Source: Cupriavidus necator A5-1
GTDB lineage: Bacteria > Pseudomonadota > Gammaproteobacteria > Burkholderiales > Burkholderiaceae
Assembly (NCBI RefSeq): GCF_000744095.1
Contig: NZ_JQLI01000001.1
Coordinates: 4,621,691 to 4,685,690 of the forward strand
Length of the DNA: 64,000 nucleotides
Reading direction: 5' to 3'
The position numbers and the translations under genes were made by a program. Below, piece by piece: positions 34,426 to 44,167 of the stretch (position 1 is the stretch's first letter; the number at the start of each line of letters is the position of its first letter). The notes beneath the pieces were generated by a model that was not told the DNA's origin, searched no databases, and saw only the letters and a list, made by a program, of their open reading frames with translations.

Positions 34426-36081
34426 ATGAATACCACATTGCCCGAGCAGGTCGACGTCCTCCTAGTGGGCCTGGGTCCGGTCGGCGCCACCGCGGCCAAC
34501 CTGCTGGGACGCTACGGCGTCCGTACCCTGGCCATCGACAAGGCCGCGGATATTTTCACCGCGCCCCGGGCCATCGCGCTCGATAACGAAGCGCTGCGCA
34601 TCCTGCAGATGGCAGGGCTCGAGGAAGGCGCGTTCGATACGCTGGCCATTGCCAAGGTGCAGATGCATTCGCCGCTGTTCGGCAGATACGCGCGTGCCAA
34701 CACAGCGGGCACCATGGACTGCCACCCGCGCCTGGTCACGTTCTATCAGCCAGATCTCGAACGCGCCTTGCGCGCCCGCTTGATCCGCTATCCCAGCGTG
34801 AGCATCGCTCTCGGCGCCGACCTCACCGGTTTCGACGACGATGGCGAAGCGGTGCGGGCCACGATGTGCCTTCCCGGCGGTGACACGGCCACCGTGCGCG
34901 CGCGCTATATCGTAGGCGCGGACGGCGCCAATTCTTTCGTGCGGCGCCACGCCGGCCTCGCCTTCGAAGGCAAGACCTTCACGCAGGACTGGCTAATCGT
35001 CGACGCCTTGAACGTGCCCAACCCAATCGACCATGTCGAATTCCTGTGCGACCCGCGCCGGCCTACGCCGCACATGGTTGCCCCGGGCGGCAGGCAACGC
35101 TGGGAGTTCATGCTGCAGCCCGGCGAGACGCGTGAACAGATGGAATCGCCGGACAAGATCCGCGAACTGCTCGCCCCCTGGTGCAAGCCGGAGGACATCA
35201 CGATCGAGCGCACAGCGGTCTACCGGTTCCATGCGCGCATCGTCGATCGCTTCTCCAAGGGCCGGGCCTTCCTGGTGGGCGACGCCGCGCATATCACGCC
35301 ACCCTTCGTCGGCCAGGGGCTCGTTGCCGGGCTGCGCGACGTGGCCAACCTGTGCTGGAAGCTCGCCTGGGTCGTGCAGGGAAGGGCGACGCCCGCCATT
35401 CTCGAAACCTACGACACCGAGCGGCGCCCACATGCCCGCTCCATCATCAATCTGGCGCTCCTGATGGGCCGGCTGGTGATGCCGCGCAACAGGCTGGCGG
35501 CATTCGCCGTCCATGGTGCAATGGCGCTGATGCAGCGCATGCCCTGGGCTCGAGCCTTCTTCGAGGATCTGAAGATCAAGCCTCCCGCGCGTTTCAGGTG
35601 CGGCCTGTTCCAGCGCGGCAAGACGCGCGCGAGGCTGCTGCGCGGCGGTCTGCTGCCGCAAGGGCTTGTGCGCCGCGGGCCGGGCGCACCCATCGTGCCG
35701 AGCGACGATGCGCTCGGGGCGCGGCTCGTGCTGGCGGGATTCGGCTGCGATCCCGCGCCGCTGCTGGACCGTAGCCTTCTGGCGGCATGGCGACAGGCAG
35801 GCGGCGCCATCGTGCAGCTGCGCCATTGCGGGCAAGGCGAGCATGGGCCGCAGGAGGCGCACGAACCGCAGGACGGACATTCCTGGGAGGACATGTCGGA
35901 CCAGCTCGTGCCCGGGGCCGCACCTGTCGGCTGGATCGCGGTCGTGCGCCCCGATCGCACCGTGCTGCACGATGGCCCGCTCGAGGCCCTCGACGACATC
36001 GTGCGCGAATCGCTTGCGATGCTCGGCGCGGACAGCCCTCTGGCCGAAGGCTTGCCTCGCACTTTGCAGGCCGCCGGCTGA
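34426..36081 (+). CDS. FAD-dependent aromatic hydroxylase (MhpA/PheA-like)
   Basis: The 551-residue flavoprotein monooxygenase has the FAD motif VLLVGLGPVGATAANLLGRY, the DG motif RYIVGADGANSFVRR and the GD motif GRAFLVGDAAHITPPFVGQG. The overall pattern (RAIALDNEALRIL) is that of 3-(3-hydroxyphenyl)propionate hydroxylase-like enzymes, which add a hydroxyl ortho to a phenol using NAD(P)H and O2. It would supply the diol for the ring-cleavage dioxygenase. It follows the CoA ligase by 34 bases; the ribosome-binding site is weak. Confidence 0.9.
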   Translation: MNTTLPEQVDVLLVGLGPVGATAANLLGRYGVRTLAIDKAADIFTAPRAIALDNEALRILQMAGLEEGAFDTLAIAKVQMHSPLFGRYARANTAGTMDCHPRLVTFYQPDLERALRARLIRYPSVSIALGADLTGFDDDGEAVRATMCLPGGDTATVRARYIVGADGANSFVRRHAGLAFEGKTFTQDWLIVDALNVPNPIDHVEFLCDPRRPTPHMVAPGGRQRWEFMLQPGETREQMESPDKIRELLAPWCKPEDITIERTAVYRFHARIVDRFSKGRAFLVGDAAHITPPFVGQGLVAGLRDVANLCWKLAWVVQGRATPAILETYDTERRPHARSIINLALLMGRLVMPRNRLAAFAVHGAMALMQRMPWARAFFEDLKIKPPARFRCGLFQRGKTRARLLRGGLLPQGLVRRGPGAPIVPSDDALGARLVLAGFGCDPAPLLDRSLLAAWRQAGGAIVQLRHCGQGEHGPQEAHEPQDGHSWEDMSDQLVPGAAPVGWIAVVRPDRTVLHDGPLEALDDIVRESLAMLGADSPLAEGLPRTLQAAG

Positions 36082-36267
36082 GACCGGCTTGCCCTGATCG
36101 CTTGGGCGTGCGCCCCCGCGCGCCAGCGATGCGCTGGCGAAGGTACGCCGCCCGACCAGAGGCATCCCGCGATAACCGCGGGCGAACACACCGGCCCCGG
36201 TCGAGGCAAGCGTCGGTCCCGGGTCGTCAAAAAAAGCAAAACGGCTTTGATACCGGAGGAGACAAAG

Positions 36268-37368
36268 ATGGCAAGGAGAACAGCGGACGCGCTTCGCTCC
36301 GTCGTTTCATGGACCATGCTTGCGTGGTCTTGCACGGGATTGGGGGCGGAGGGCTTCGAGCCACGCTACAACCTTGCCGGAAGCCTGGGCGGCGAGATGT
36401 TTGCGCCGCCCAACCAGACCGGTTTTATCAGCGCGCTCGCCGCCACCCACGTCAGTGTTAGCAAGGTGACCGGGGATGATGGTGGGCAGCTGACCCAAGG
36501 CATTCCCGGAGGCACGGTTGCCTTGCCCAAGCCGACGCCTTCGGCCCTGTATCCGACCTACTCGCGCAGCACGGCAGAGATTCCAGCCTCCGGCACCATG
36601 ACGCGCTGGGACCTCGTGCTCGGCTATATCACCAGCGAGCAGTTTGGCGGCGGGCGGCTGGCGTTCGCCGTCGACGTTCCGTTCGCCAGGAAATCGCAAT
36701 CGATCAGCACAAGCGGCGCCACACCGGTGCTCAACTGGAATCCCGCGGTTCCAGCCGACGTGCAGAGCGCCGTGCAAGGGCAATTCAGCAGCCAGTACCA
36801 GGGCGCGCTCAAGGCGCAGGGCGCGAGCGAAAGCGGCGACGTCAGCGGTATCGGGGACGTCGAGCTCATCGCCGGCTGGCACTACCTGGGCGACAAGCTG
36901 CGGGTGCTGGGCAGCGCTGCGCTGGTGGTGCCGACGGGGAAGTACAGCGCCGACGCCGGCCCGGATATCGGGAACGGCAACTTCTACACGGTGCGCCCTG
37001 CCATCCAGGTGGCCTATCTGCCCACATCGAACCTGGCCTTCGCGGCCAAGGTATCCGCGGGCCTGAACAGCCGCAACAGGGACAACGATGTACGCAGCGG
37101 CAACTGGTTCGGCGTGGAGCTCGCTGCCGGGTATAAAACGCCGATCGGGGTGTTGGGCGTGCATGGGATCCGGATCCAGCAGTATCAGGACGACGAGAAC
37201 AATCCGCTGGGCGCAAGCCGTTTCCGTTCCAACAACCTGGGGGCGTTCTTCACGACGATGATCCCGGTGGTCGATGTGGCATTGACCGTGCAGTACATGG
37301 CGACGACATCGTCGCGCAATGCCAAGCACGCAAAGTTCACCCAGGTCCGGCTGATCCGGATGTTCTGA
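36268..37368 (+). CDS. Outer-membrane transporter of aromatic-degradation operons
   Basis: The 366-residue protein has a signal region (ADALRSVVSWTMLAWSCTGL, GAEG) and then alternating beta strands (GRLAFAVDVPFARKSQSIST; DVELIAGWHYLGDKLRVLGS; VALTVQYMATTSSRNAKHAK). The pattern is that of the SphA/phenol meta-degradation family of beta-barrels, thought to admit hydrophobic aromatics. The ATG at 36268 follows GGAGGAGACAAAG. Last gene of the operon. Confidence 0.85.
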   Translation: MARRTADALRSVVSWTMLAWSCTGLGAEGFEPRYNLAGSLGGEMFAPPNQTGFISALAATHVSVSKVTGDDGGQLTQGIPGGTVALPKPTPSALYPTYSRSTAEIPASGTMTRWDLVLGYITSEQFGGGRLAFAVDVPFARKSQSISTSGATPVLNWNPAVPADVQSAVQGQFSSQYQGALKAQGASESGDVSGIGDVELIAGWHYLGDKLRVLGSAALVVPTGKYSADAGPDIGNGNFYTVRPAIQVAYLPTSNLAFAAKVSAGLNSRNRDNDVRSGNWFGVELAAGYKTPIGVLGVHGIRIQQYQDDENNPLGASRFRSNNLGAFFTTMIPVVDVALTVQYMATTSSRNAKHAKFTQVRLIRMF

Positions 37369-37501
37369 CTGCCGCCAAGTGGTTGGGAGCGCCTGCCCGC
37401 AGGCACTGCTCAACCGCCTGCGCGAACATGACGAAATCGAAGGGGCCGGGCAAGTAGCCAGCCTCCTGGGGAGGAAAGAGGCTGGCCGCCGAAGGCGCAG
37501 G

Positions 37502-38494
37502 TCAATCCGGCTGGATGCCGGCGGCTTTGATCACCTCAGCCCATTTCACGGTCTCGCCGCGCACGAACGCTGCCAGCTCTTCTGGCGTCGATGGGGAGGG
37601 TTGGCCTCCTGTCCGGCTGAAGTGTTCGGTAGCCGCCGGGCTCGTCAGCCCTTGTCGAATCAGATCGCTCATCCGCGCGACGATCGGCTTTGGCGTATTG
37701 GCAGGGAAGAAGGCAGCCACCCAGGCCGTCATCTCGTACCCTGGCAGGCCGCTTTCCGCCATGGTCGGGACATTGCCGAGCAGGGGATTGCGCCTGGACG
37801 TGGTCACGGCGACTGCGCGCAGCTTGCCGTTCTGGATCAGGGGCAGGGCCGGATTGATATCGGAAATCATGAAGTCGACCTGGTGGCCCATCAAGTCGGT
37901 CAGGCCCTGCGGCACGCCCTTGTAGGGCACATGCAGTGCCGGTGCGCCGCTCATCATCTTGTAGAGCTCACTGGCGACCCGGGTGGAGGAACTGCCGCTG
38001 GCGAAGGTCATCTTGCCTTGCCGGTATTTCGCCAGCGTGGTCAGTTCTGACACCTTCTGCACCGGGCTGTCGGATGGCACCACCAGGACCAATCCGCTCT
38101 TGGCGATCAGCGAAACTGGCGCGTAGTCCTTGATGGGATCATAGGGCAGCTTCCTGAACAGGGACGCATTGGCTGCGTGGGTGGTATTTGTCGTGATGAG
38201 CATCGTGTACCCATCTCCGGGCGCTGTCGCGACCGCCGTGGCCGCGATGAACCCGTTGGCACCGGGTCGGTTTTCCACGACGACGGACTGTCCGGTCTGG
38301 GCAGTGATGGTCCGCGCGATGTAGCGCGCGATGTTGTCCGTGCCACTGCCTGCAGGGAACGGCACGACGACACGGATCGGTTTGTCCGGATACTCGTTCA
38401 GGCCCGCTGCCCACACCAATTGCGGGGCCGCGGCAGCAGCGGCCAGTCCGGACAGCAGGGCGAGCATGCGTCGCCGGGGAAATCGCTGGATCAT
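37502..38494 (-). CDS. Bug-family tricarboxylate-type substrate-binding protein
   Basis: The 330-residue periplasmic receptor has a twin-Arg-like start (MIQRFPRRRMLALLSGLAAA, AAAPQLVWA) and the family motifs YPDKPIRVVVPFPAGSGTDN, VVENRPGANGFIAA and VPYKGVPQGLTDLMGHQVD. It presumably captures a carboxylate for a TctAB-type transporter encoded elsewhere; no TctA or TctB is seen here. Last gene of the minus-strand operon. GGGAGGAGACAAG precedes the ATG. Confidence 0.92.
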   Translation of the reverse strand: MIQRFPRRRMLALLSGLAAAAAAPQLVWAAGLNEYPDKPIRVVVPFPAGSGTDNIARYIARTITAQTGQSVVVENRPGANGFIAATAVATAPGDGYTMLITTNTTHAANASLFRKLPYDPIKDYAPVSLIAKSGLVLVVPSDSPVQKVSELTTLAKYRQGKMTFASGSSSTRVASELYKMMSGAPALHVPYKGVPQGLTDLMGHQVDFMISDINPALPLIQNGKLRAVAVTTSRRNPLLGNVPTMAESGLPGYEMTAWVAAFFPANTPKPIVARMSDLIRQGLTSPAATEHFSRTGGQPSPSTPEELAAFVRGETVKWAEVIKAAGIQPD

Positions 38495-38547
38495 CTTGTC
38501 TCCTCCCGCATCTCGGGATCTGATTGATTGACTTGGCCGAGCTTGCG

Positions 38548-39309
38548 TCAGGACAGCGGATCGTGTGCGCGAATGACAATCAGCTCGCACGTCCCGTCCG
38601 CCGATTCGAAGCTGAGCTCCGCACCGTCGGGAATGTAGACCCACTCCCCAGTCCCGGCGGCGAAGCGCTCGCCTTCGATGCGACCGTGAATCGTGCCGCC
38701 ACGCACGAAGAGCACCTGCTCGGTCTCGCCAAGCCTGTGCGGCTCGGCGCCGCCATCTGGATCGAGGTCGACCATGTAGATGTCGAGAAAGCGGGAATCG
38801 ACGGTCTGGCGTGTGATGACCGGCCTGGCGAGCGCGCCACGGTAGTGCGGCAGCGCGATCGGTTCGGTGCTGGCGGGAACGTCGCGGACCTCGGCGGCAC
38901 CGGCCTGAAGGCGCGGGTCGTCCGGGCCGGTCGCGGTCACTGCTGCGTTCGGGTTTTCGCTGTACGGCGGCGCGTAGACCACCATCACCTGTACCGGTTC
39001 GTCGCTGATGACCTCGAAGCGATGGAAGACGCCGGCCGCATTGAAGCTCCAGTCCCCTGCACGCAAGATGCGCTGCTTTCCCGGTAGTTCGCCGAGACCC
39101 TCGCCGGCGAGCAGGAGCGATGCCTGCTCGAGGTCCGGGTGTGCATGCGGCAATGCGCCGTGGCCCCGCGAAATCGTGCCCAGCAGGACCTCGAGCCGGC
39201 GCGCGCCGACAGTCTCCTTGCCGATGATGCGCTGGTTCGCCGTTCCCGTATGGTTGGCCGGTGCGTACGCGGGCACTTCGGTGGCCCTCCGTACAAAGGA
39301 TGATGTCAT
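38548..39309 (-). CDS. Bicupin protein
   Basis: The 253-residue protein has two cupin domains: RGHGALPHAHPDLEQASLLL / GDWSFNAAGVFHRFEVIS, and GGAEPHRLGETEQVLFVRGG / GEWVYIPDGAELSFES. Metal His residues are more complete in the first domain (HAH) than in the second. It may be a dioxygenase or a non-catalytic sugar or aromatic binding cupin. A decayed relative lies at 51788-52290, again beside a GntR gene. Confidence 0.8.
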   Translation of the reverse strand: MTSSFVRRATEVPAYAPANHTGTANQRIIGKETVGARRLEVLLGTISRGHGALPHAHPDLEQASLLLAGEGLGELPGKQRILRAGDWSFNAAGVFHRFEVISDEPVQVMVVYAPPYSENPNAAVTATGPDDPRLQAGAAEVRDVPASTEPIALPHYRGALARPVITRQTVDSRFLDIYMVDLDPDGGAEPHRLGETEQVLFVRGGTIHGRIEGERFAAGTGEWVYIPDGAELSFESADGTCELIVIRAHDPLS

Positions 39310-39348
39310 TCGGATGTCTCCTCGCTTGAATGGTGAAGTCTGTCGCGC

Positions 39349-40164
39349 TCAGCGACGGCTGTCGGGGATGGCGAGCGCGGGGTAGTGTTCGGTCAGCTTG
39401 GCTGGCATCTCCACATCCAGGATGAACCGGTCGCCGCGATACCAGAACTCCCCTGCCAGCAGCACATTGCCGTCGACGTCCAGCGTCGACCGGACGATCC
39501 TGGCGATTGGCGCCCCGAAGCCATAAGCGAGGTCGCGTGCCAGGATATAGTCGGCCGGCTCAACCGTCATGGTCTGCTGCATCATGCCAAGGCGATCGCC
39601 TTCGACCTGGCGCAGCAGGTGACCGAGCTTGTGGTGCTTTTCGCCACCGCGGGGAAAGCGGGCAAAGACTGACGAGGCCACATACACCTCGATCAGGCAG
39701 AATGGCGTGCCGCCATGCAAATGCAGTTTGCGGACCATCACATAGCTGTCCAGCGGCGTGCCGCGGCGGGCCAGCCCCGGCCGCAGCGCCACGCCCTCGC
39801 GCATTTCTAGGATGCGGATTTCCAGCTCGCTGCCATGGGCCGATTCGTCATTGATGGCGGAGCGCAGGCCTTCTCCGGGTGCTGGCGGCTGCTTCATGAC
39901 GTGGGTGCCACGACCGCGCTGGCTGCTGACCAGCCCCTCTTCCGTCAGCGCGGCAAAGGCCTGGCGCACGGTGACCTTGGCGATCCCGTAGGTTTGCGCG
40001 AGGCTGTCCACGGTTGGCAGCTGCATGCCCACAGGGTACTCGCCCGAAACGATCTTGTGCCGGATGACGCTGGCCAGTTGTCGATATCGCGTCACGCCGC
40101 CGATGCCGTCGTCGGCGAGGATGACGCCCTCGTTGGCAGCTGCGTTGGACGCATTGCTCGTCAT
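39349..40164 (-). CDS. GntR-family (HutC-type) regulator
   Basis: The 271-residue regulator has a winged-helix domain (QLASVIRHKIVSGEYPVGMQ; IAKVTVRQAFAALTEEGLVS; RGRGTHV) and a C-terminal UTRA effector domain (PFCLIEVYVASSVFARFPRG). It overlaps the atuA-like stop by four bases and sits inside the operon, so probably it controls it. It is clearly homologous to the GntR at 52380-53204. Confidence 0.93.
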   Translation of the reverse strand: MTSNASNAAANEGVILADDGIGGVTRYRQLASVIRHKIVSGEYPVGMQLPTVDSLAQTYGIAKVTVRQAFAALTEEGLVSSQRGRGTHVMKQPPAPGEGLRSAINDESAHGSELEIRILEMREGVALRPGLARRGTPLDSYVMVRKLHLHGGTPFCLIEVYVASSVFARFPRGGEKHHKLGHLLRQVEGDRLGMMQQTMTVEPADYILARDLAYGFGAPIARIVRSTLDVDGNVLLAGEFWYRGDRFILDVEMPAKLTEHYPALAIPDSRR

Positions 40165-41951
40165 GACAACAACCCCCGCGGTATGCGCACCGGCATGGTA
40201 AGCAGGATCTGCGCCATGCCCTTGCCAAGCGGATCATTGCGCAGCGACGCCATGCCACCGCCATCCAGGGCCGACTCGCAGACAAAGTTCATGGCGTCGA
40301 AGCCGGGCAGGTCGTAGCATGTCACCGGCCCCTTCACCAGGTACCCAAGCCAGTCCGCCACGCGCGCCACCGTCACTTCGGCCCGCAGCACGGGCAGGTA
40401 CGCCGGCCGGCGGGCGATCAGACCGATGTTGGAAGTATCCCCCTTGTCGCCGCTACGGCCATAGGCAAGCCGTATCAGCGGAACTTCGACGGTATCGTGT
40501 TCCGCAGGGCCGGCGCCCGTTTGTTCAGCAACTGCAGGTGCCGCGGGCGCGACCGGTGCCGCCGGGCTGCCCGAAGGAACGGTGACGCCGCTGCGTACGC
40601 CGTCCATCACCACCGCCGGGGTCAGGGCGCTCTTGTCAAGCAGGAATGCATACTGGCGGATCGATGGCGAGGGACTGGAACGCCCGCCAGCCGAGCCCGT
40701 CGTGCCCGGCGCCCAACTGGTCCCCGCCGCGGCAATTTCCCGCGCGAACAGTTCCAGGGCCGCCTTCTCGGGATGCATCACCGCCAGCCGCATCACCGCC
40801 TCGCGGGTGTGTCGGACGGCAGCATGTGGCCCAAAGCAGGACTCCGCTCCCAGCACCTCTATGCGGGTGCGACTGTAGTCTCCCCACCCGTTCTCCCCGA
40901 ACAGCTTACGCGTGCGCGCAAGGATCGCCTCCGCCGTCCGTTCCGCCTTGGCGACCGCGTCGACGCCGACGATGGAAAGCTGCGCGTTGCAGCGAAAGCC
41001 GTCGACATAGGTGGCACAGACTTTGTAGGCTTTGCCTGGGGCCCGTCCGCGTGCGCCGCTGACTTCCACCAGGTCCGGTGCGGCCTGCCGAAGGTTTACC
41101 TGCGTGAAATCGCAGGTGACGTCTGGCAGCAGGTAGGTGGCCGGGTCGCCGATCTCGTACAGAACCTGCTCGCCGACCGTGGCGGTATTGACCAGTCCGC
41201 CGGTAGCGGGCGGCTTGCCGACAAGGAAGGTGCCGTCGGCACGGCACTCGACCACCGGATAGCCGATGTCGTGCCAGTCCGGGACGCTTTCCCAGTCGGT
41301 ATGCAAGCCTCCCGTGGCCTGGCACCCACACTCGATGATGTGCCCGGCCAGACTGCCTTGCGCCAGGCGGTCATAGTCGTCCGCCTGCCAATCGAACTCG
41401 TGCATCAGCACGCCGAGCGTCACGGCACTGTCCACGCAGCGTCCGGTGATGACGATCTGGGCGCCCTGGTCCAGCGCTTGTTTGATCGGCAAGGCCCCCA
41501 GGTACGCGTTGGCGCTGACCACTTTCTCCGGCAGGGGGCGGCCTTTCTGCATGTCCTGCACACCGGCTTCGCGCAGCTGTGGAAGCAGGGGCATCACGTC
41601 ATCGCCTTCCACCACGGCGATGCGCAGCGTCAGGCCCTGTTCCGCGGCCAGGGCGGCAATTGCCTGCGCACACCCGTGCGGGTTCATGCCGCCGGCATTG
41701 CTGACCACGCGAATCCCACGCTCGGCAATCTCTCCGAGCAGGGCCTTCATTGTCACCGTCACGAAATCGGTGGCGTAGCCCAGTTCCGGCTTGCGCAATC
41801 GGGCGGCGGCGAGAATCGACATGGTCAGTTCGGCCAGGTAGTCGAACACCAGGTAATCGATATCGCCGTGGCGCACAAGCTGTGGCGCACCAACGCTGCT
41901 GTCGCCCCAGAACCCGGAAGCCCCGCCAATGCGGACCGTTTTCACGTCCAT
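40161..41951 (-). CDS. Acyclic terpene utilization AtuA family protein (DUF1446)
   Basis: The 596-residue protein starts MDVKTVRIGGASGFWGDSSV. Family motifs include DYLVFDYLAELTMSILA, RVVSNAGGMNPHGCAQAIAA and GRCVDSAVTLGVLMHEFDWQ. C-terminal residues ~480-596 match the separate short domain seen in such fusions (LIRLAYGRSGDKGDTSNIGL). AtuA is required for acyclic terpene (citronellol/geraniol) use in Pseudomonas but its reaction is unclear; relatives occur in many unrelated catabolic operons. The ATG at 41951 (GGGAG 6 bases upstream) is preferred to 41957. Confidence 0.9.
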   Translation of the reverse strand: MDVKTVRIGGASGFWGDSSVGAPQLVRHGDIDYLVFDYLAELTMSILAAARLRKPELGYATDFVTVTMKALLGEIAERGIRVVSNAGGMNPHGCAQAIAALAAEQGLTLRIAVVEGDDVMPLLPQLREAGVQDMQKGRPLPEKVVSANAYLGALPIKQALDQGAQIVITGRCVDSAVTLGVLMHEFDWQADDYDRLAQGSLAGHIIECGCQATGGLHTDWESVPDWHDIGYPVVECRADGTFLVGKPPATGGLVNTATVGEQVLYEIGDPATYLLPDVTCDFTQVNLRQAAPDLVEVSGARGRAPGKAYKVCATYVDGFRCNAQLSIVGVDAVAKAERTAEAILARTRKLFGENGWGDYSRTRIEVLGAESCFGPHAAVRHTREAVMRLAVMHPEKAALELFAREIAAAGTSWAPGTTGSAGGRSSPSPSIRQYAFLLDKSALTPAVVMDGVRSGVTVPSGSPAAPVAPAAPAVAEQTGAGPAEHDTVEVPLIRLAYGRSGDKGDTSNIGLIARRPAYLPVLRAEVTVARVADWLGYLVKGPVTCYDLPGFDAMNFVCESALDGGGMASLRNDPLGKGMAQILLTMPVRIPRGLLS

Positions 41952-41961
41952 TCCCATCTCC

Positions 41962-42729
41962 CTATCTGCCAGTCCACTTGGGCTGGCGCTTCTCGCGGAA
42001 TGCCAGCTGGCCTTCGCGCGCGTCCTCGGTCAGTGCAAACAGCCCGATCTGGCTTTCCGTGAACGCCATGGACTGCTCGAACGACATGGCTTCCATATGC
42101 TTGAGCGTGTACAGCCCCCGCCGGATGGCGGCGGGCGAATTATTCAGCAAGCGGGTCAGCAGCAAGTCCAGCCTGGCGTCGAGATCGTCGCTGACATCGT
42201 TGACGAGTCCCGCGGCCAGCGCTTCCCTCGCGGACAGTGGCTCGCCGCACAGGCACAATTCGGTGAGCGTGCGACGTGGCACCAGGTTCTGCAGCACGCT
42301 CAGGACCTGCGCCGGGAACAAGCCCAGCTTGACCTCCGGCAGGCCGAAGCGGGCGCCTTCGCTGGCTATCGCCAGATCGCACATCGCCATCAGCCCCATG
42401 CCACCCGCCATACAGGCGCCGTTGACACGGGCGATCAGCGGCACCGTCGACTGCCTGGCGCAGCGGAAAAGGTCCGCCATCCCCAGGTAGGGCTCGGCGT
42501 AATCGAAGGCAAAGGATTTGCCGGTCTGCAGATCGGCGCCGGCGCAGAACGCCTGCTCGCCCGTTCCGGTAATGACCACGGCGCGGATGTCGGCATCGCG
42601 ATCGGCGCGCACGATGCCGTCGCGAAGTCCCTGCACCACTCCCGGCGTGATGGCATTGCGGCGCTCCGGGCGGTTGATGGTCAGGTAGAGCACTGCGCCC
42701 CGGACCTCGCTCAGCAATTCTTCACTCAT
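41962..42729 (-). CDS. Enoyl-CoA hydratase/isomerase family protein
   Basis: The 255-residue crotonase-fold enzyme has the oxyanion-hole segments FCAGADLQTG and NGACMAGGMGLMAMCDLAIA. The residues at the usual catalytic Glu positions are EGARFGLPEVKLGLFP, where the second Glu is kept. The likely reaction is hydration of a 2-enoyl-CoA. The start overlaps the CoA-transferase stop by eight bases. Confidence 0.92.
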   Translation of the reverse strand: MSEELLSEVRGAVLYLTINRPERRNAITPGVVQGLRDGIVRADRDADIRAVVITGTGEQAFCAGADLQTGKSFAFDYAEPYLGMADLFRCARQSTVPLIARVNGACMAGGMGLMAMCDLAIASEGARFGLPEVKLGLFPAQVLSVLQNLVPRRTLTELCLCGEPLSAREALAAGLVNDVSDDLDARLDLLLTRLLNNSPAAIRRGLYTLKHMEAMSFEQSMAFTESQIGLFALTEDAREGQLAFREKRQPKWTGR

Positions 42730-43975
42730 GGCTGGATTCTCCTTTGGCGTGGCGCGCTTTCGGCCCATCCCCTAAGATGCCCGACGCGTACAGCGCATCG
42801 ATGGCGGCGTCGTCGTAGCCGGCCTCACGCAGTACCTCACGGCTGTGCTCACCCAGGCCGGGTGCATGGCGGCGGCTTGTCGGTGGGGTGCCATGCCATT
42901 CGCTGGGCACGGCCATCTCCCGGATACGCCCGACGGCCGGGTGGTCCGATTCGCTGAAGAAACCGATGTCCTGCAAATGGGGATCGTCCAGCAGCGACTC
43001 GAACGTGTGCATCGGAAAGACCGGAACATCGGCCTCCTTGAGCAGGGTGCGCCATTCCTCGGTGCTGCGCTTGGCCATTTCGTCGCTGACCATGGCATAC
43101 AGGTCGGTGATGTTGGCGGTGCGGGTGTTGATGTTGGCGAAGCGCGGATCGGTGTCGTACAACTCCGGCTTGCCAACGACCCGGAGGAAGGCCCGCCAAT
43201 GATGATCGTGATAGATCAGGCAGCAGACATGTCCGTCCTTCGTCTTGTACGGTCGCCGCTCGGGCGAGAGCAGGCGCGGATAGCCGAAGCCGCCCTTTGG
43301 CGGGACGAAGGTCTCGCCATACAGGTGGTCTCCCATCACATAGGGAACCATGGTCTCGAACATCGGGACATCAACGCGCTGGCCCTTGCCGGTGCTCGTG
43401 CGCGAATACAAGGCGGCACAGATCACGCCGAAAGCATAGAGCCCAACCGAGCGATCCGCGATGGTGATTGGCAGATACCGGGGGCTGTCGCCGCTGCCCA
43501 GCGAAACGGCCAGCGGCAGGCCGGTTGCGGCCTGGATCAGGTCATCGAAGGCAGCCTGCGGCGCGTAGCGTCCCCGCTGCGAAAAGCCGAACATGCCGAC
43601 ATAGACTAGGCGCGGATTGATGGCCGACAGCGTTTCATAGTCCAGCCCCAGCCGCTGCATCGCCTGCGGGCGCACGTTGTAGGCCAGTACGTCGGCATCC
43701 CGTACCAGGCAAAGCAGGGCCTCCCGCCCCTCGGGCGCTTTCAGGTCAAGCACGATGCTGCGTTTGTTGCGGTTCAGGCCAAGGAATAGCGGGCCCATCT
43801 TTTCATCGCCGCAGGGACCTATGCCGCGCGTACTGTCTCCGCTCGGAGGCTCGACCTTGATCACGTCGGCGCCCAGGTCAGCCAGCATCTGGGTGGCAGA
43901 AGGCCCCATGAACACTGACGTGATGTCGACGACTTTCACGCCGGCGAGCGGCCCCGTTGTCTGCTCTTTCTTCAT
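42722..43975 (-). CDS. CaiB/BaiF family CoA transferase (type III)
   Basis: The 417-residue protein has GVKVVDITSVFMGPSATQML, DLGADVIKVEPPSGDSTRG, NRNKRSIVLDLKAPEGREAL and the catalytic Asp region AAFDDLIQAATGLP. The enzyme moves CoA between acids, e.g. to activate the substrate of this operon. The ATG at 43975 follows AAAAGGAA. First gene of the operon; upstream extension to 44077 is unlikely. Confidence 0.92.
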   Translation of the reverse strand: MKKEQTTGPLAGVKVVDITSVFMGPSATQMLADLGADVIKVEPPSGDSTRGIGPCGDEKMGPLFLGLNRNKRSIVLDLKAPEGREALLCLVRDADVLAYNVRPQAMQRLGLDYETLSAINPRLVYVGMFGFSQRGRYAPQAAFDDLIQAATGLPLAVSLGSGDSPRYLPITIADRSVGLYAFGVICAALYSRTSTGKGQRVDVPMFETMVPYVMGDHLYGETFVPPKGGFGYPRLLSPERRPYKTKDGHVCCLIYHDHHWRAFLRVVGKPELYDTDPRFANINTRTANITDLYAMVSDEMAKRSTEEWRTLLKEADVPVFPMHTFESLLDDPHLQDIGFFSESDHPAVGRIREMAVPSEWHGTPPTSRRHAPGLGEHSREVLREAGYDDAAIDALYASGILGDGPKARHAKGESSHE

Positions 43976-44167
43976 TTCCTTTTCATCCCGTTGGGGCAAT
44001 GTATGACGGCTGGCCCGGAGGCCGCCGTTCCCGGCCGATCGGCCGCGACATCGGGCTTGCAACAACGCATCGGTCATCGGTCGGGCTCCGGCTGGATTAG
44101 CTACAGTTGAATTCGTCCACCATCATCGGCTGCAAGCATTCGTCGATCGGTGTCGTGCGTCGTGCGG

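Noticed and set aside
44090..44125. A possible GntR site (CTACAGTTGAATTC) before the AtuA operon
   Set aside because: It shares only part of CTAATGTTGGAATATTAG and is not palindromic.
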